From BPGX01 sp037447455 (GTDB taxonomy: Bacteria; Bacteroidota; Bacteroidia; B-17B0; Aurantibacillaceae), in assembly GCA_037447455.1 (NCBI GenBank), contig JBBIGQ010000003.1:150142-214141 (forward strand): a stretch of 64,000 nucleotides of DNA. Reading direction: 5' to 3'. Below the pieces are notes generated by a model, which was not told the DNA's origin, ran no database searches, and saw only the letters and a program-made list of their open reading frames with translations. Below, one piece after another: positions 17,922 through 27,014 of this stretch (position 1 is the first letter of the stretch; every line of letters begins with the position of its first letter). Position numbers and translations under genes: made by a program.

Positions 17922-18248
17922 ATGGAATTAAAAGAATTGCAGAAAAAAGTAGATGAATGGATAAAAGAGCATGGAGTTAGATATTTTAATGAGTTGACGA
18001 ACACTGTCATTTTAATGGAAGAGGTGGGCGAAATGGCAAGAATCATTGCACGACAATACGGAGAACAGTCGTTCAAGCCGGGAGAAAGTGGAGATAAACT
18101 TGGAGAAGAAATGGCAGATGTATTGTTTGTATTGATTTGTTTGGCGAACCAAACAGGCATAAATTTAGAAGAAGCGTTTATGAAAAAAATGGTGCAGAAA
18201 ACAGAACGTGACAAGGAGAGACATAAAAATAATAAAAAATTGTTGTAA
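17922..18248 (+). CDS. MazG-like nucleotide pyrophosphohydrolase
   Basis: The 108-aa all-helical protein has the MazG metal-binding pattern: LMEEVGEMARII (ExxE..) and later GDKLGEEMADVLFVLICLAN (ExxxD). These short MazG-like enzymes hydrolyse NTPs or modified nucleotides to monophosphates. The C-terminus is lysine-rich (KTERDKERHKNN), as usual in the single-domain family. ATG 17922 is preferred to the TTG at 17910, which overlaps the promoter. Confidence 0.88.
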   Translation: MELKELQKKVDEWIKEHGVRYFNELTNTVILMEEVGEMARIIARQYGEQSFKPGESGDKLGEEMADVLFVLICLANQTGINLEEAFMKKMVQKTERDKERHKNNKKLL

Positions 18249-18267
18249 ATATCTGTGAGAATTTGTG

Positions 18268-18275
18268 TAATTTTG
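18268..18275 (+). promoter_or_regulatory. Bacteroidota -7 promoter element for the small OMP gene
   Basis: TAATTTTG; predicted start near 18282, about 15 nt before the ATG at 18297. Confidence 0.55.
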
Positions 18276-18296
18276 CGACTGTAAAAATAGAAGTAT

Positions 18297-18908
18297 ATGA
18301 AAAAAGTAATTATTAAATGGGGATTAATTTTAGTAGGATTTAATACGATGCTTTTGGCTCAGGATATTTTTACAAAAGGAACATCCATATTGAACCTTGG
18401 GATTGGTGCAGGAGGATACAGTAAATATGGATGGGGAACGGGTTATAGAGCAACGCCGTATATTGGTGCGGCATTGGATTATGGCATTTATAGTTTTCCG
18501 GATGTGAAAGGACTGAGCATTGGCTTGGGTGGCTATCTGGGTTGGCGTGCTTATTCTATATCCTACAACAGAACGTGGAGAGACAAGAATGGTAATTGGC
18601 ATTATGATAAACCGGTTACCGAACGATGGAATTTTTTTGCGATGGGCTTACGACCTACTATACATTATTCATTTGAGAACGTGAAAGCAGAAGTGTATGC
18701 AGGTATTCCATTAGGGTATTTTTTTGTAAATTATTCTGCAAGTGATCCGGATTATGCCAGTTATTACAATTACTCTTATGGTTCTTTTTTTGATGTGGCG
18801 TTTTTTCTTGGTGCCAGATACTTTTTTACTGATAAATTAGGAGTATTTTTAGAAGGCGGCTACGGAGTATCTTATTTTAATATAGGTTTAAGTTTGAAAA
18901 TCAAATAG
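18297..18908 (+). CDS. Small outer-membrane beta-barrel protein
   Basis: The 203-aa precursor has a signal peptide (MKKVIIKWGLILVGFNTMLLA-QD) and a mature part rich in Gly, Tyr and Phe with alternating strands (LNLGIGAGGYSKYGWGTGY, LSIGLGGYLGWRAYS, LGVFLEGGYGVSYFNIGLSLKIK). This is typical of eight-stranded outer-membrane barrels and ends in a strand, as barrels do. Function unknown. Its stop is 8 bp from the convergent PhoH-family stop. Confidence 0.75.
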   Translation: MKKVIIKWGLILVGFNTMLLAQDIFTKGTSILNLGIGAGGYSKYGWGTGYRATPYIGAALDYGIYSFPDVKGLSIGLGGYLGWRAYSISYNRTWRDKNGNWHYDKPVTERWNFFAMGLRPTIHYSFENVKAEVYAGIPLGYFFVNYSASDPDYASYYNYSYGSFFDVAFFLGARYFFTDKLGVFLEGGYGVSYFNIGLSLKIK

Positions 18909-18916
18909 GTTCTTGA

Positions 18917-20269
18917 TTATAGTAAGTCGTTGGCCAGATTGGCTAATAAGCTTCTTTCGCCTTTTTGTAAAGTGATGTGTGCATAAATGGGTTGTCCTTT
19001 GAATTTTTCAATAAGGTAACTCAGTCCATTGCTTTGCGCATCCAGATAAGGAGTGTCAATTTGGTTAATGTCACCGGTAAAGATAATTTTTGTGCCTTCA
19101 CCGGCGCGAGTGATAATTGTTTTAATTTCGTGTGGAGTAAGATTTTGTGCTTCATCCACGATAAAATAGATATTACTCAAACTTCTGCCGCGAATATATG
19201 CCAATGCTGAAACGAGTAGTTTTTCACTTTCAAGCATGTCGTTGATTTGTTTGAATTCTTTATCTTTTTCAGAATAAAGTGACTTGATGTATTTGAGATT
19301 ATCCCAGAGTGGTTCCATATAAGGATTAATTTTTTGTTGAATGTCGCCGGGCAAATAGCCGATGTCTTTATTACTGAGTGGCACAATTGGGCGTGCGAGG
19401 TAGATTTGCTGATAGTTGCGGCGACGCTCTAATGCGCCGGCCATAGATAACAATGTTTTTCCTGTGCCGGCTACGCCTTGAAGTGTTACGAGACGTATAT
19501 CATCGTTGAGCAAGGCGTCCAGTGCAAAAGTTTGTTCTGCATTTTTGGGTGTTATTCCAAACGCAGAATGTTTGTGTACACGAATCAGTTTATTGTTGAT
19601 AGCATCGTAGCGCGCCAATACAGATTGGTTGTTGTTTTTAAGAATGAAATACTGATTGGGAATTAATTTTTGTTTGGCGAGTGCTTTTGCATCACATTCA
19701 CCGACTTGATAGAGTTGTTGAATGATAGAGGTTTTTACTTTATTAAATTCTGCTTTACCGGTATATAATTCATCTACTTGTTTGATTTTACCAGTTTCAT
19801 AATCTTCGGCTTGGATATTCAGGGATTTTGCTTTGATGCGGAGGTTGATATCTTTTGTAACCAGGATGACTTTACGAGTGGGATATTTTTCCTGTAAATA
19901 AAGTGTCGTATTTAAAATTTTGTGGTCGGGTTTTCGTTCATCAAAAATTTTTTCGGCATTTAGTTTTGAGTCGGTGTGCATTTCAATTTTGAAGCGTCCA
20001 ACCGCCCGACCATTGATAGGTATCCATTCCTGTAAGGTATGATTGCCAGATTGTTTGTCAATGTAACGAATGAATTCACGGGCAGCAAAGTTTTTGGTAT
20101 CGTTCCCTTTTTTGAAGTTATCTAATTCTTCCAAAACCGTGATGGGTATAACGACATTGTTGTCTTTGAAATTTTTAATAGCTGTATGGTCATAAATTAT
20201 TACTGAAGTATCTAATACAAAAATTTTACGTTCGTTCTCAGAAATTGTTTTTTTCTTTTTTTGAATCAT
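18917..20269 (-). CDS. PIN-PhoH fusion (PhoH2-like RNA-active ATPase)
   Basis: The 450-aa protein has an N-terminal PIN domain (about 13-150; FVLDTSVIIYDH gives the acidic metal-site start) and a C-terminal PhoH ATPase with Walker A GVAGTGKTLLS and Walker B-like NIYFIVDEAQNLTP. PhoH2 proteins couple an RNase-type PIN domain to an RNA helicase-like ATPase. The start at 20269 (MIQKKKK) is chosen because the 63 residues before it are low-complexity and rich in aromatics. I see no small antitoxin ORF next to it, although phoAT-phoH2 pairs exist in actinobacteria. Confidence 0.9.
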   Translation of the reverse strand: MIQKKKKTISENERKIFVLDTSVIIYDHTAIKNFKDNNVVIPITVLEELDNFKKGNDTKNFAAREFIRYIDKQSGNHTLQEWIPINGRAVGRFKIEMHTDSKLNAEKIFDERKPDHKILNTTLYLQEKYPTRKVILVTKDINLRIKAKSLNIQAEDYETGKIKQVDELYTGKAEFNKVKTSIIQQLYQVGECDAKALAKQKLIPNQYFILKNNNQSVLARYDAINNKLIRVHKHSAFGITPKNAEQTFALDALLNDDIRLVTLQGVAGTGKTLLSMAGALERRRNYQQIYLARPIVPLSNKDIGYLPGDIQQKINPYMEPLWDNLKYIKSLYSEKDKEFKQINDMLESEKLLVSALAYIRGRSLSNIYFIVDEAQNLTPHEIKTIITRAGEGTKIIFTGDINQIDTPYLDAQSNGLSYLIEKFKGQPIYAHITLQKGERSLLANLANDLL

Positions 20270-20428
20270 AATAAATTTTTTTCCAAAGAAAATGGATTTG
20301 TGAGTTATGAAATTATTAAATGAATAAAAAATATAAACAGGTAAATGTGGATTGTCGGATTTATGAGTTATGATGAATAAAAACTTTTTTGTTTGCGGGA
20401 GGATTAAAAAATACCGACCTTTGTAAAG

Positions 20429-21484
20429 ATGAAAATAGGAAATGTAGAAATATCCCATTTTCCATTATTACTTGCGCCAATGGAGGATGTGAGCGATCCG
20501 CCGTTTCGCTTTGTTTGCAAGCAAAATGGAGCAGATGTAATGTTTACAGAGTTTATTAGTAGTGAAGGGTTAATTCGTGATGCTATTAAAAGTAAAAAGA
20601 AATTAGATATTTTTGAGTATGAGCGTCCGATTGGTATACAAATTTTTGGCGGGGATGAAGAGGTTTTGTCGCTCGCAGCAAAAATAGCAGAAGCGGTACA
20701 ACCCGATTTTTTAGACATTAATTTTGGTTGTCCGGTTAAAAAAGTAGTGTGTCGTGGAGCGGGAGCAGGAGTTCTGAAAGATGTGGCATTAATGGAACGA
20801 CTTACCAGAAGGGTTGTTCAAAGTGTTCAAGTACCTGTCACGGTCAAAACACGATTGGGCTGGGATGAAAAATCTATTAATATTCTCGAAGAAGCATTGC
20901 GGTTGCAGGATGCAGGTATAAAAGCATTGAGTATTCACGCCCGAACACGTGCTCAAATGTACAAAGGCGAAGCGAATTGGGAATACATTTTACAAGTTAA
21001 AGAATATCCGGATATTGAAATTCCGATTTTTGGAAACGGCGATGTTGATTCACCGCAAAAAGCAAAGGCATACAAAGAGAAATATAAAGTGGACGGAATA
21101 ATGATAGGAAGAGCGTCTATTGGCTATCCGTGGATATTCAGAGAAATAAAACATTACTTTAAAACCGGTGAATTGTTGCCAGCGCCTACTCTGTATGAAA
21201 GGATACAGGTTTGTAAAACACATTTGTTGAAGTCCATAGAATGGAAAGGAGAACGATTTGGTATATTGGAAATGCGCAGACATTATGCGAATTATTTTAA
21301 GGGCATCCCTTATTTTAAGCCCATCCGGAATGAATTGGTTACAACAGATGAGTTAAGTCATATTTTGGATATTTTAGAAAGTATTCCAGAACGATTACAA
21401 GGTACAAAAAATAATATTGTGAACGATGAAACATTGATGGAAGGAGAACGTTATAATTCTTATGAAAATTATTGTGATGCGTAG
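20429..21484 (+). CDS. dusB: tRNA-dihydrouridine synthase (DusB-like)
   Basis: A 351-aa flavoenzyme that reduces uridines in the tRNA D-loop. It has the N-terminal LLLAPMEDVSDPPFR, the catalytic-Cys region INFGCPVKKV followed by CRGAGAGVL, TVKTRLGWD, HARTRAQMYKG, and the FMN-binding IFGNGDV and IMIGRASIGYPWIF. Assignment to the DusB subfamily rather than another Dus is by general resemblance. It diverges from PhoH and overlaps the start of the following gene. Confidence 0.92.
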   Translation: MKIGNVEISHFPLLLAPMEDVSDPPFRFVCKQNGADVMFTEFISSEGLIRDAIKSKKKLDIFEYERPIGIQIFGGDEEVLSLAAKIAEAVQPDFLDINFGCPVKKVVCRGAGAGVLKDVALMERLTRRVVQSVQVPVTVKTRLGWDEKSINILEEALRLQDAGIKALSIHARTRAQMYKGEANWEYILQVKEYPDIEIPIFGNGDVDSPQKAKAYKEKYKVDGIMIGRASIGYPWIFREIKHYFKTGELLPAPTLYERIQVCKTHLLKSIEWKGERFGILEMRRHYANYFKGIPYFKPIRNELVTTDELSHILDILESIPERLQGTKNNIVNDETLMEGERYNSYENYCDA

Positions 21485-22940
21485 TGTATTCAGTTTGCGT
21501 CCAAGCATGTTTTGGATTTTATTTTTGTTTAGTAATATTCTCTTTTCTCAAAATATAATTATACATGGGAATGCATATCCGGCATATTTGAATAATTCAG
21601 ATAAAGTAGCGAAATTATTTGTTTATTCTGATTTCATTACATATCAAGAAATTTTGATGGATAAAGATTCATTGGACGATAAAGGGCGATTCACATTGAA
21701 ATTGTATTCTGATAAGATACAGCCCGTCGTCATCAAAATTAAAAATGCAGTTGTCAAGGTTTATGTAGAACCGACAGTTCAAGGGATAAGAGAATACATT
21801 ATTAAAATGTATCCACCTGATTCTGTAAAAGTAAACACGAATGATATTGAGATGAATGCTTCTATTTCAATACTTACTTATGATACAACAGATTTAAATT
21901 CGTTGATTTTTGATTTTAATAGAATATACAACAAATACCTTGATGAAGCGATGATTAAATTTTTGAACAGAAACGTGTTATTCAAGAAATTAGATAGTAT
22001 TTTAGTTGAAAGTAAACAAGCATTCAAAACAATACAGCATCCATATTTTCAGAATTATATTGATTATAACATTGCTAACCTAAATGTTAATGCGACACGT
22101 GATAAAAATGTGATGGCCAATATCTTTTTGATAAACAAGCCCGTTCAATATGATAATTATGATTATATGGAGTTTTTTAATGCTTTTTTCAAAGATTATT
22201 TAATGGCTGATATTACGAAACAAAAACATCAAACCATTTACTATGTGGTGAATAAAAGCACAAACATTCGGCAGTTATTGGAGTATATTAAAGAAGATAA
22301 GTTATTAAACTCAAATGATACTTTGAAAGAGTTGGTATTGATTCAAAACTTGTATCATTTTTATTTTAATGATAAGTTTAATCCTTATGCTGTACAGATT
22401 TTATTAGAGCAGTTTTTGAATTATACAAAAATGGCTTCTCATAGAAAGATTTTACAGAATATTATTCAAGATCTGAATAAACTCAAGCAAGGTACTGAAG
22501 CACCAGATTTTGTGGCACTTACAAAAGATAGTACAATTTTTCAATTGTATTCTTTAGGCAACAAACAATATATTTATTTAAATTTCTTTTCATTGAAAAG
22601 CCCGAATAGTTTAAAGGAATTAAAAGAAATGCAAGTATTGAATGATAAGTTTGGTAATAATGTCAAATTTGTTTCTGTATGTGTGGATGAAGATTTTGAA
22701 GCGTTCAGGAAGTTTGTAAGACAAAATTCAAATTACAAATGGATATTTTTGTGGAATTATCAGTCAAGAAATGATTTTTCTGCAAAAGTGAAATATAATG
22801 TCAAAGCCACGCCTTTGTTTTTTTTGATAGATACCAATAAACTACTCGCACTTTCGCCTGCACCAGCACCTTCGGATGGAATTTATTATCATTTTCAGAA
22901 GTTGTTTAAAAGAAAAAACAGAAACAAAATTGGAGAGTGA
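21477..22940 (+). CDS. TlpA/AhpC-TSA-like thioredoxin-fold protein lacking the CxxC
   Basis: An exported 487-aa protein. Its N-terminus (RSVFSLRPSMFWILFLFSN..FSQ) is a signal peptide, its middle of about 300 residues is unrecognised, and its C-terminal TlpA-like domain starts at about 335 (GTEAPDFVAL). The domain keeps the fold landmarks YIYLNFF, KFVSVCVDED, YNVKATPLFFLID with the cis-Pro. At the active-site position it reads SLKSPNSLKEL where family members have W-C-x-x-C, so it cannot do dithiol chemistry. The start could also be 21462. Either start overlaps the dus stop by 8 to 23 bp, suggesting coupling. A binding or structural role is inferred. Confidence 0.75.
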   Translation: MRSVFSLRPSMFWILFLFSNILFSQNIIIHGNAYPAYLNNSDKVAKLFVYSDFITYQEILMDKDSLDDKGRFTLKLYSDKIQPVVIKIKNAVVKVYVEPTVQGIREYIIKMYPPDSVKVNTNDIEMNASISILTYDTTDLNSLIFDFNRIYNKYLDEAMIKFLNRNVLFKKLDSILVESKQAFKTIQHPYFQNYIDYNIANLNVNATRDKNVMANIFLINKPVQYDNYDYMEFFNAFFKDYLMADITKQKHQTIYYVVNKSTNIRQLLEYIKEDKLLNSNDTLKELVLIQNLYHFYFNDKFNPYAVQILLEQFLNYTKMASHRKILQNIIQDLNKLKQGTEAPDFVALTKDSTIFQLYSLGNKQYIYLNFFSLKSPNSLKELKEMQVLNDKFGNNVKFVSVCVDEDFEAFRKFVRQNSNYKWIFLWNYQSRNDFSAKVKYNVKATPLFFLIDTNKLLALSPAPAPSDGIYYHFQKLFKRKNRNKIGE

Positions 22941-22942
22941 AA

Positions 22943-23263
22943 TTATTCTGTACAGGGCTCCCAATAAACTTTTTCAAAGTTTTGAACCTGATTGTTTTTA
23001 ATACAAATGCCTTCGGACTCCAATAGTTCCTGCATTCTGTCAGGTGTTTCAAAATGATGTTTCCCTGTGAGCAAGCCGTTTCTATTTGCAACCCGGTGTG
23101 CTGGAATAGAAGGATCGTAATGGTGAGATACATTCATAGCATAGCCCACTAATCGTGAAGAACGTGTGGCACCTAAGCATCTTGCAATTGCACCATAAGT
23201 GGTTACTCTTCCTTTTGGTATTCGGCGGACAATTTCGTATACTTTTAAGTAAAATTCATTCAT
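22943..23263 (-). CDS. Alkyltransferase-like protein (MGMT family, Cys replaced)
   Basis: A 106-aa single-domain protein with the MGMT DNA-binding region (IVRRIPKGRVTTYGAIA, SSRLVGYAMN) and the active-site segment IPAHRV, where O6-alkylguanine methyltransferases have PCHRV. The Cys-to-Ala change marks it as an ATL protein, which binds alkylated guanine and flags it for nucleotide excision repair. Start 23263 (MNEFYLK) gives an 8-bp overlap with the upstream yhhQ stop. Convergent with the TlpA-like gene, 2 bp between stops. Confidence 0.9.
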   Translation of the reverse strand: MNEFYLKVYEIVRRIPKGRVTTYGAIARCLGATRSSRLVGYAMNVSHHYDPSIPAHRVANRNGLLTGKHHFETPDRMQELLESEGICIKNNQVQNFEKVYWEPCTE

Positions 23264-23909
23264 ACGAAGGTATCCATTTTTCAATGAGTTTGTGACCAAG
23301 ATAAATAAAAGGAATCAAAAGAATAGCAACGATTAATTTGAATGAATAGCCGTATAGTGCATTATTCACGAACTCTGAAAATTTCCAATAGCCGGGTAGA
23401 ACAAAGGCAATGAACTGTACCACAAAGGTGTCAATCAATTGGCTGATAATTGTACTTCCGGTAGCCCTTAACCAGATAAGATATTTTCCGGTGGCTTTGC
23501 GGATAAGCCAAAAGGTATATATATCCACTAATTGCGAAATTATAAATGCAGTAATGCTTCCAACAATAATCCATTGAGATTGGCCAAATACTTTATTAAA
23601 CACTAGATCGTTTACAGGAGAAAAACTTACAGCCGGAATTTGCATTGCGATGGCTAATAAAATGTAAATGTAGACGATAAGTCCCACGGTAATAAACGTT
23701 AATTTGCGAACGCCGTCTTTACCAAAATGCTCGTTGATTAAATCGGTCAGTAAAAAAACTACCGGCCAGAGAATAATTCCAATGCTTTGAGTAAAGATAC
23801 CAAAAAAGTTGACGAGTTTACCACCAATGAGTTCTACTACAATAGCGTTGGTAATAAAGAAACCGGCTAAAACAAGGAATACTAAGTCCTTTTTGTTTTT
23901 GAAATCCAT
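23256..23909 (-). CDS. yhhQ: Queuosine precursor transporter (YhhQ/VUT family)
   Basis: This 217-aa inner-membrane protein has about six helices and the DUF165 hallmarks: an early NAIVVELIGGK, LLTDLINEHFGK, and GSTIISQLIDTFVVQFIAF. The family imports preQ0/preQ1 for queuosine synthesis. Its ATG overlaps the TAA of the upstream OmpA lipoprotein gene by 1 nt (TAATG), so the two are translationally coupled. Confidence 0.92.
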   Translation of the reverse strand: MDFKNKKDLVFLVLAGFFITNAIVVELIGGKLVNFFGIFTQSIGIILWPVVFLLTDLINEHFGKDGVRKLTFITVGLIVYIYILLAIAMQIPAVSFSPVNDLVFNKVFGQSQWIIVGSITAFIISQLVDIYTFWLIRKATGKYLIWLRATGSTIISQLIDTFVVQFIAFVLPGYWKFSEFVNNALYGYSFKLIVAILLIPFIYLGHKLIEKWIPSYE

Positions 23910-25900
23910 TAATTCAATTTGTAAACACGGATTTTGGCTCTACGGTTGCGGCTATGAATACCATCGGGACATTTTTCAAGATCTTTTTCATTACAATATT
24001 GCAATGCGCCTTTGCCTTTATATTCAAGAACTTGTTTTTTGTTTAATCCATTATTCACAAGATAGCGATATACTTGCTTAGCCCTATCGCTTGATATTTG
24101 ACGATGTTTGTATTTGTTACCAAACAAGTCACTATAAGCTTCTACTTTTACAAACAATTGATATTTTTTCAGGAGTTCAATGTTATGGTTGATTTTTGTT
24201 AGATATTCTTCTTTGATATTGCTTTTATCAAAATCAAAATAAATGGATGTTGTATCAAAATCTAATGAGTACAAAATGTTATCAGGAATTTCTCCTTTTG
24301 GAAGAGAAGCAAGGTCAATTTTAGAGGGGGTAGAATTGCTGACTAAAACAGGAACAGCATTTTCAATGCCTTTTGTAAGTTGAATTTTGAATGGGTTTAA
24401 ACAAGTATCACATACAATAACGGCTTCATAAACGACCTGTTCTTTTTCGCCTGTACGCACTATGCAATTTGTTTCGGAATTATTGATGGTATTGCTTTTA
24501 ATTTTCCATTCGGGAAAATACGCTTGATATGGCGAAGGAAGATGTGTACTTAAATGATAAGTTGAATCATTCAGTTTATTAGCAACAATTTCTCCAACTT
24601 TGAAATCAGTAACAGGAATATTTTTGAATTTATCAAAATACAAAATTTTGTAAATGTCCATATCGCCATATCCGCCTTTTCTGTATGAAGAGAAATAAAC
24701 ATTATTTTTGATAGAATCTTCAATGTAAAAAATATCGTGTCCGTAGGAATTGATGGGTTGTCCAAGATTAACGGGTTCACTCCATCTGGTGCCATTCCAT
24801 TCGCTTTTGTAAACATCAAAATTACCGAAGCCCGTATGTCCGTTAGAAGCGAAATAAAGTGTTTTTTCATCATCTGAAAGAAAAGGGGCATCTTCGTCGT
24901 ATTCTGTATTGATAGGGCTTCCAAGGTTTTCTAGTGCTGACCAAGTACCATCCGGATTTTTTCTGGAAATATAAATGTCCAATCCACCAATTCCATTTTC
25001 AGAGTCACTGGTAAAGTATAAAGTTTTACCGTCTTTCGATAAAAAAGCATGATTTTGGTAATAGCCCATATTGATGGTTTTTGAGAGTGGCTTATTTTTT
25101 TGAGTGGCAATGGAATCAAGAGAAACCTGAGTTATTTTAGTATCTTCAAAAATAAACAGATATTTTTTATTACCTGAAACAGAGATGAGAGAACGGTTTG
25201 TATTGGGCTTTATTTTTTTGTTTGAGGTAGGAATGTAGAGATAGTCCACTTTTTCAGGGTTACCGTTTTTTAATTTAGTCGTGTACGTGGCTTCAAAATA
25301 CTTACCATCCCATTCGTTGAACTTTTCTTTTTCAGAATCTTTTCTTTTGGAGGTAAAGTAGAGTTCATCATTTATAAAAGTAGGAACATATTCAGGTGCA
25401 GAAGTATTGATTTTTTTCCCAAGATTCACAACTTTAATGTTGTTATTTTTTTCGTTTTGATGTTGTAAAGCATATTGACAATCGGCTTTTCGTTTTTTGA
25501 TGTCTTTTTGAAAATCATTGTTGTCTTCTTCAACAGCGACAACGTCATCCAGGTTATTCAACATTTCTAATGCTTTTTCCATTTGTCCATGAAATTGATA
25601 CGATTTGGCAAGAGCGTAAATTACATCAGCAGAAGTGTCTTTGGGGCTGTGTAAATACGCCTTTTCTAAGTAAGGCAAAGCGTCTTCGTATAAATTCATA
25701 TAGTTGCACAGCATGACGCCCAAGGCAGCATTGGCTTTATAGTTATCCTTCTCTATTTCCAATGCTTTTTTATATTCATCAATGGCTTTGTCTATTTTCA
25801 GTGATTGGGTATATCGTTCCGCACGTTTGATATGTTTGTTTACAGTAGAGCAAGATGCAAGCAAAAGTAAATTTAGAACTGTAAAAAATATTTTATACAT
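23909..25900 (-). CDS. PorE-like TPR/PD40/OmpA lipoprotein
   Basis: A 663-aa lipoprotein: the signal peptide ends in a lipobox LLASC (Cys17). Domain order: TPR-like repeats (about 25-150), PD40 beta-propeller repeats (about 200-430, e.g. DAPFLSDDEKTLYFASNGHTGFGN), an intermediate beta domain (about 440-530), and a C-terminal OmpA peptidoglycan-binding domain (YFDFDKSNIKEE, SSDRAKQVYRYLV, NRRAKIRVY). This is the architecture of PorE, the type IX secretion component of P. gingivalis, but the phylum holds many paralogues, so the T9SS link is inference. The start at 25900 is set by the lipobox and by the promoter at 25917-25924. Cotranscribed with yhhQ and the ATL gene. Confidence 0.85.
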   Translation of the reverse strand: MYKIFFTVLNLLLLASCSTVNKHIKRAERYTQSLKIDKAIDEYKKALEIEKDNYKANAALGVMLCNYMNLYEDALPYLEKAYLHSPKDTSADVIYALAKSYQFHGQMEKALEMLNNLDDVVAVEEDNNDFQKDIKKRKADCQYALQHQNEKNNNIKVVNLGKKINTSAPEYVPTFINDELYFTSKRKDSEKEKFNEWDGKYFEATYTTKLKNGNPEKVDYLYIPTSNKKIKPNTNRSLISVSGNKKYLFIFEDTKITQVSLDSIATQKNKPLSKTINMGYYQNHAFLSKDGKTLYFTSDSENGIGGLDIYISRKNPDGTWSALENLGSPINTEYDEDAPFLSDDEKTLYFASNGHTGFGNFDVYKSEWNGTRWSEPVNLGQPINSYGHDIFYIEDSIKNNVYFSSYRKGGYGDMDIYKILYFDKFKNIPVTDFKVGEIVANKLNDSTYHLSTHLPSPYQAYFPEWKIKSNTINNSETNCIVRTGEKEQVVYEAVIVCDTCLNPFKIQLTKGIENAVPVLVSNSTPSKIDLASLPKGEIPDNILYSLDFDTTSIYFDFDKSNIKEEYLTKINHNIELLKKYQLFVKVEAYSDLFGNKYKHRQISSDRAKQVYRYLVNNGLNKKQVLEYKGKGALQYCNEKDLEKCPDGIHSRNRRAKIRVYKLN

Positions 25901-25916
25901 AGAAAAGTTTTGTTTG

Positions 25917-25924
25917 CAAATATA
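25917..25924 (-). promoter_or_regulatory. Bacteroidota -7 promoter element for the OmpA lipoprotein gene
   Basis: The minus strand reads TATATTTG. The start is near 25910, about 10 nt before the ATG at 25900. It lies just after the anmK stop and makes the OmpA-yhhQ-ATL run a separate unit. Confidence 0.55.
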
Positions 25925-25937
25925 CAATTTAAATGAA

Positions 25938-27014
25938 TTAAATAATAATAATTTCTCCACAAGATGCAGATTGAGAAGCTCCAGTGGCAGATGGAATGGT
26001 GTTGGATTTTTCATATATTCTCAGATAACCCAATAAGGCGAATATCAATGCTTCTTTGAATTTAATGAGGGTTTTATCTGGGATAATAATTTTTTTATTT
26101 GAATGAAAGTTTATGAGATCAATTAAATACTTGTTTAATGCACCGCCACCAGTGATTAAAACATTTTGAATATCGGATAAGTTGATGACTTGACTAATTT
26201 TGAGAGCAATATGTTCCGTTAAGGTGGACAAATAATCTTCATTGGAAAGTTTGTATTTCTGAAATAAAGGAAGGTAATGTTCTTCAAAGTATTCTCTGTT
26301 CAAGGATTTAGGTGGCTTTTGAAAAAAGTAAGGCAGATTATTTAATGCATTGAGTAAAGCGATATTAATCTTACCTTTTCTGGCAAGGTTTCCATTTTTA
26401 TCATACGATTTGTTGAGTTTTTGTGCAAAAAAATTGAGCGCTATGTTTGCGATGCAGATGTCGTAAGATACTTGGGATTTTTGAATGAATACATTGGCAA
26501 TACCACCTATGTTAAGAAAAGCATCATAGTGAGAAAACAATAATTTATCCCCAATAGGAACGAGTGGTGCACCCTGTCCGCCTAAGGCAATATCCACGTT
26601 TCTGAAATTGTGAATGACAGGAAGGTGTGTAATAGCAGCTAATTGATGCGCATTGCCTAATTGAACTGAAAAACCTTTTTTAGGGTAATGGAAAACCGTA
26701 TGCCCGTGAAAGGCAATGGCATTGGCTTTGAGATGATTTTTCGAAATCCACTGATTTAATTTTTTGCCAATCCATTGACTATAAAGTACATCTTGTTCAA
26801 AGAAAGAAATGGCAGAAGTGTTTCGGATATTTTGAAGAATGTGGATTATTTGGGGTGAGTAAGAAAAAGTTTTTGCCAGCAAAATTTTGTAATGAATGGA
26901 TTGGTTAGAAAATTTAAATTGACAAAGAGCGGCGTCCAGTCCATCCATTGAAGATCCGGACATTAATCCTATAATGTTGAGGGTGGATTGGTTTAGTACT
27001 TGTTTTTTCCCCAT
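25938..27014 (-). CDS. anmK: Anhydro-N-acetylmuramic acid kinase
   Basis: AnmK phosphorylates and opens anhydroMurNAc released in cell-wall recycling, giving MurNAc-6-P. The 358-aa protein has the N-terminal ATP-binding IIGLMSGSSMDGLDAAL, FHGHTVFHYP, the IGDKLLFSHYDAFLNIGGIANV segment and VLITGGGALN. The ATG at 27014 is preferred over a TTG 6 bp upstream. It overlaps the galE stop by 22 bp. Confidence 0.93.
   Translation of the reverse strand: MGKKQVLNQSTLNIIGLMSGSSMDGLDAALCQFKFSNQSIHYKILLAKTFSYSPQIIHILQNIRNTSAISFFEQDVLYSQWIGKKLNQWISKNHLKANAIAFHGHTVFHYPKKGFSVQLGNAHQLAAITHLPVIHNFRNVDIALGGQGAPLVPIGDKLLFSHYDAFLNIGGIANVFIQKSQVSYDICIANIALNFFAQKLNKSYDKNGNLARKGKINIALLNALNNLPYFFQKPPKSLNREYFEEHYLPLFQKYKLSNEDYLSTLTEHIALKISQVINLSDIQNVLITGGGALNKYLIDLINFHSNKKIIIPDKTLIKFKEALIFALLGYLRIYEKSNTIPSATGASQSASCGEIIII

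Noticed and set aside
18917..20458. Longer start adding 63 residues to the PIN-PhoH protein
   Set aside because: The extension is low-complexity and aromatic-rich, and the PIN domain begins just after the ATG at 20269.
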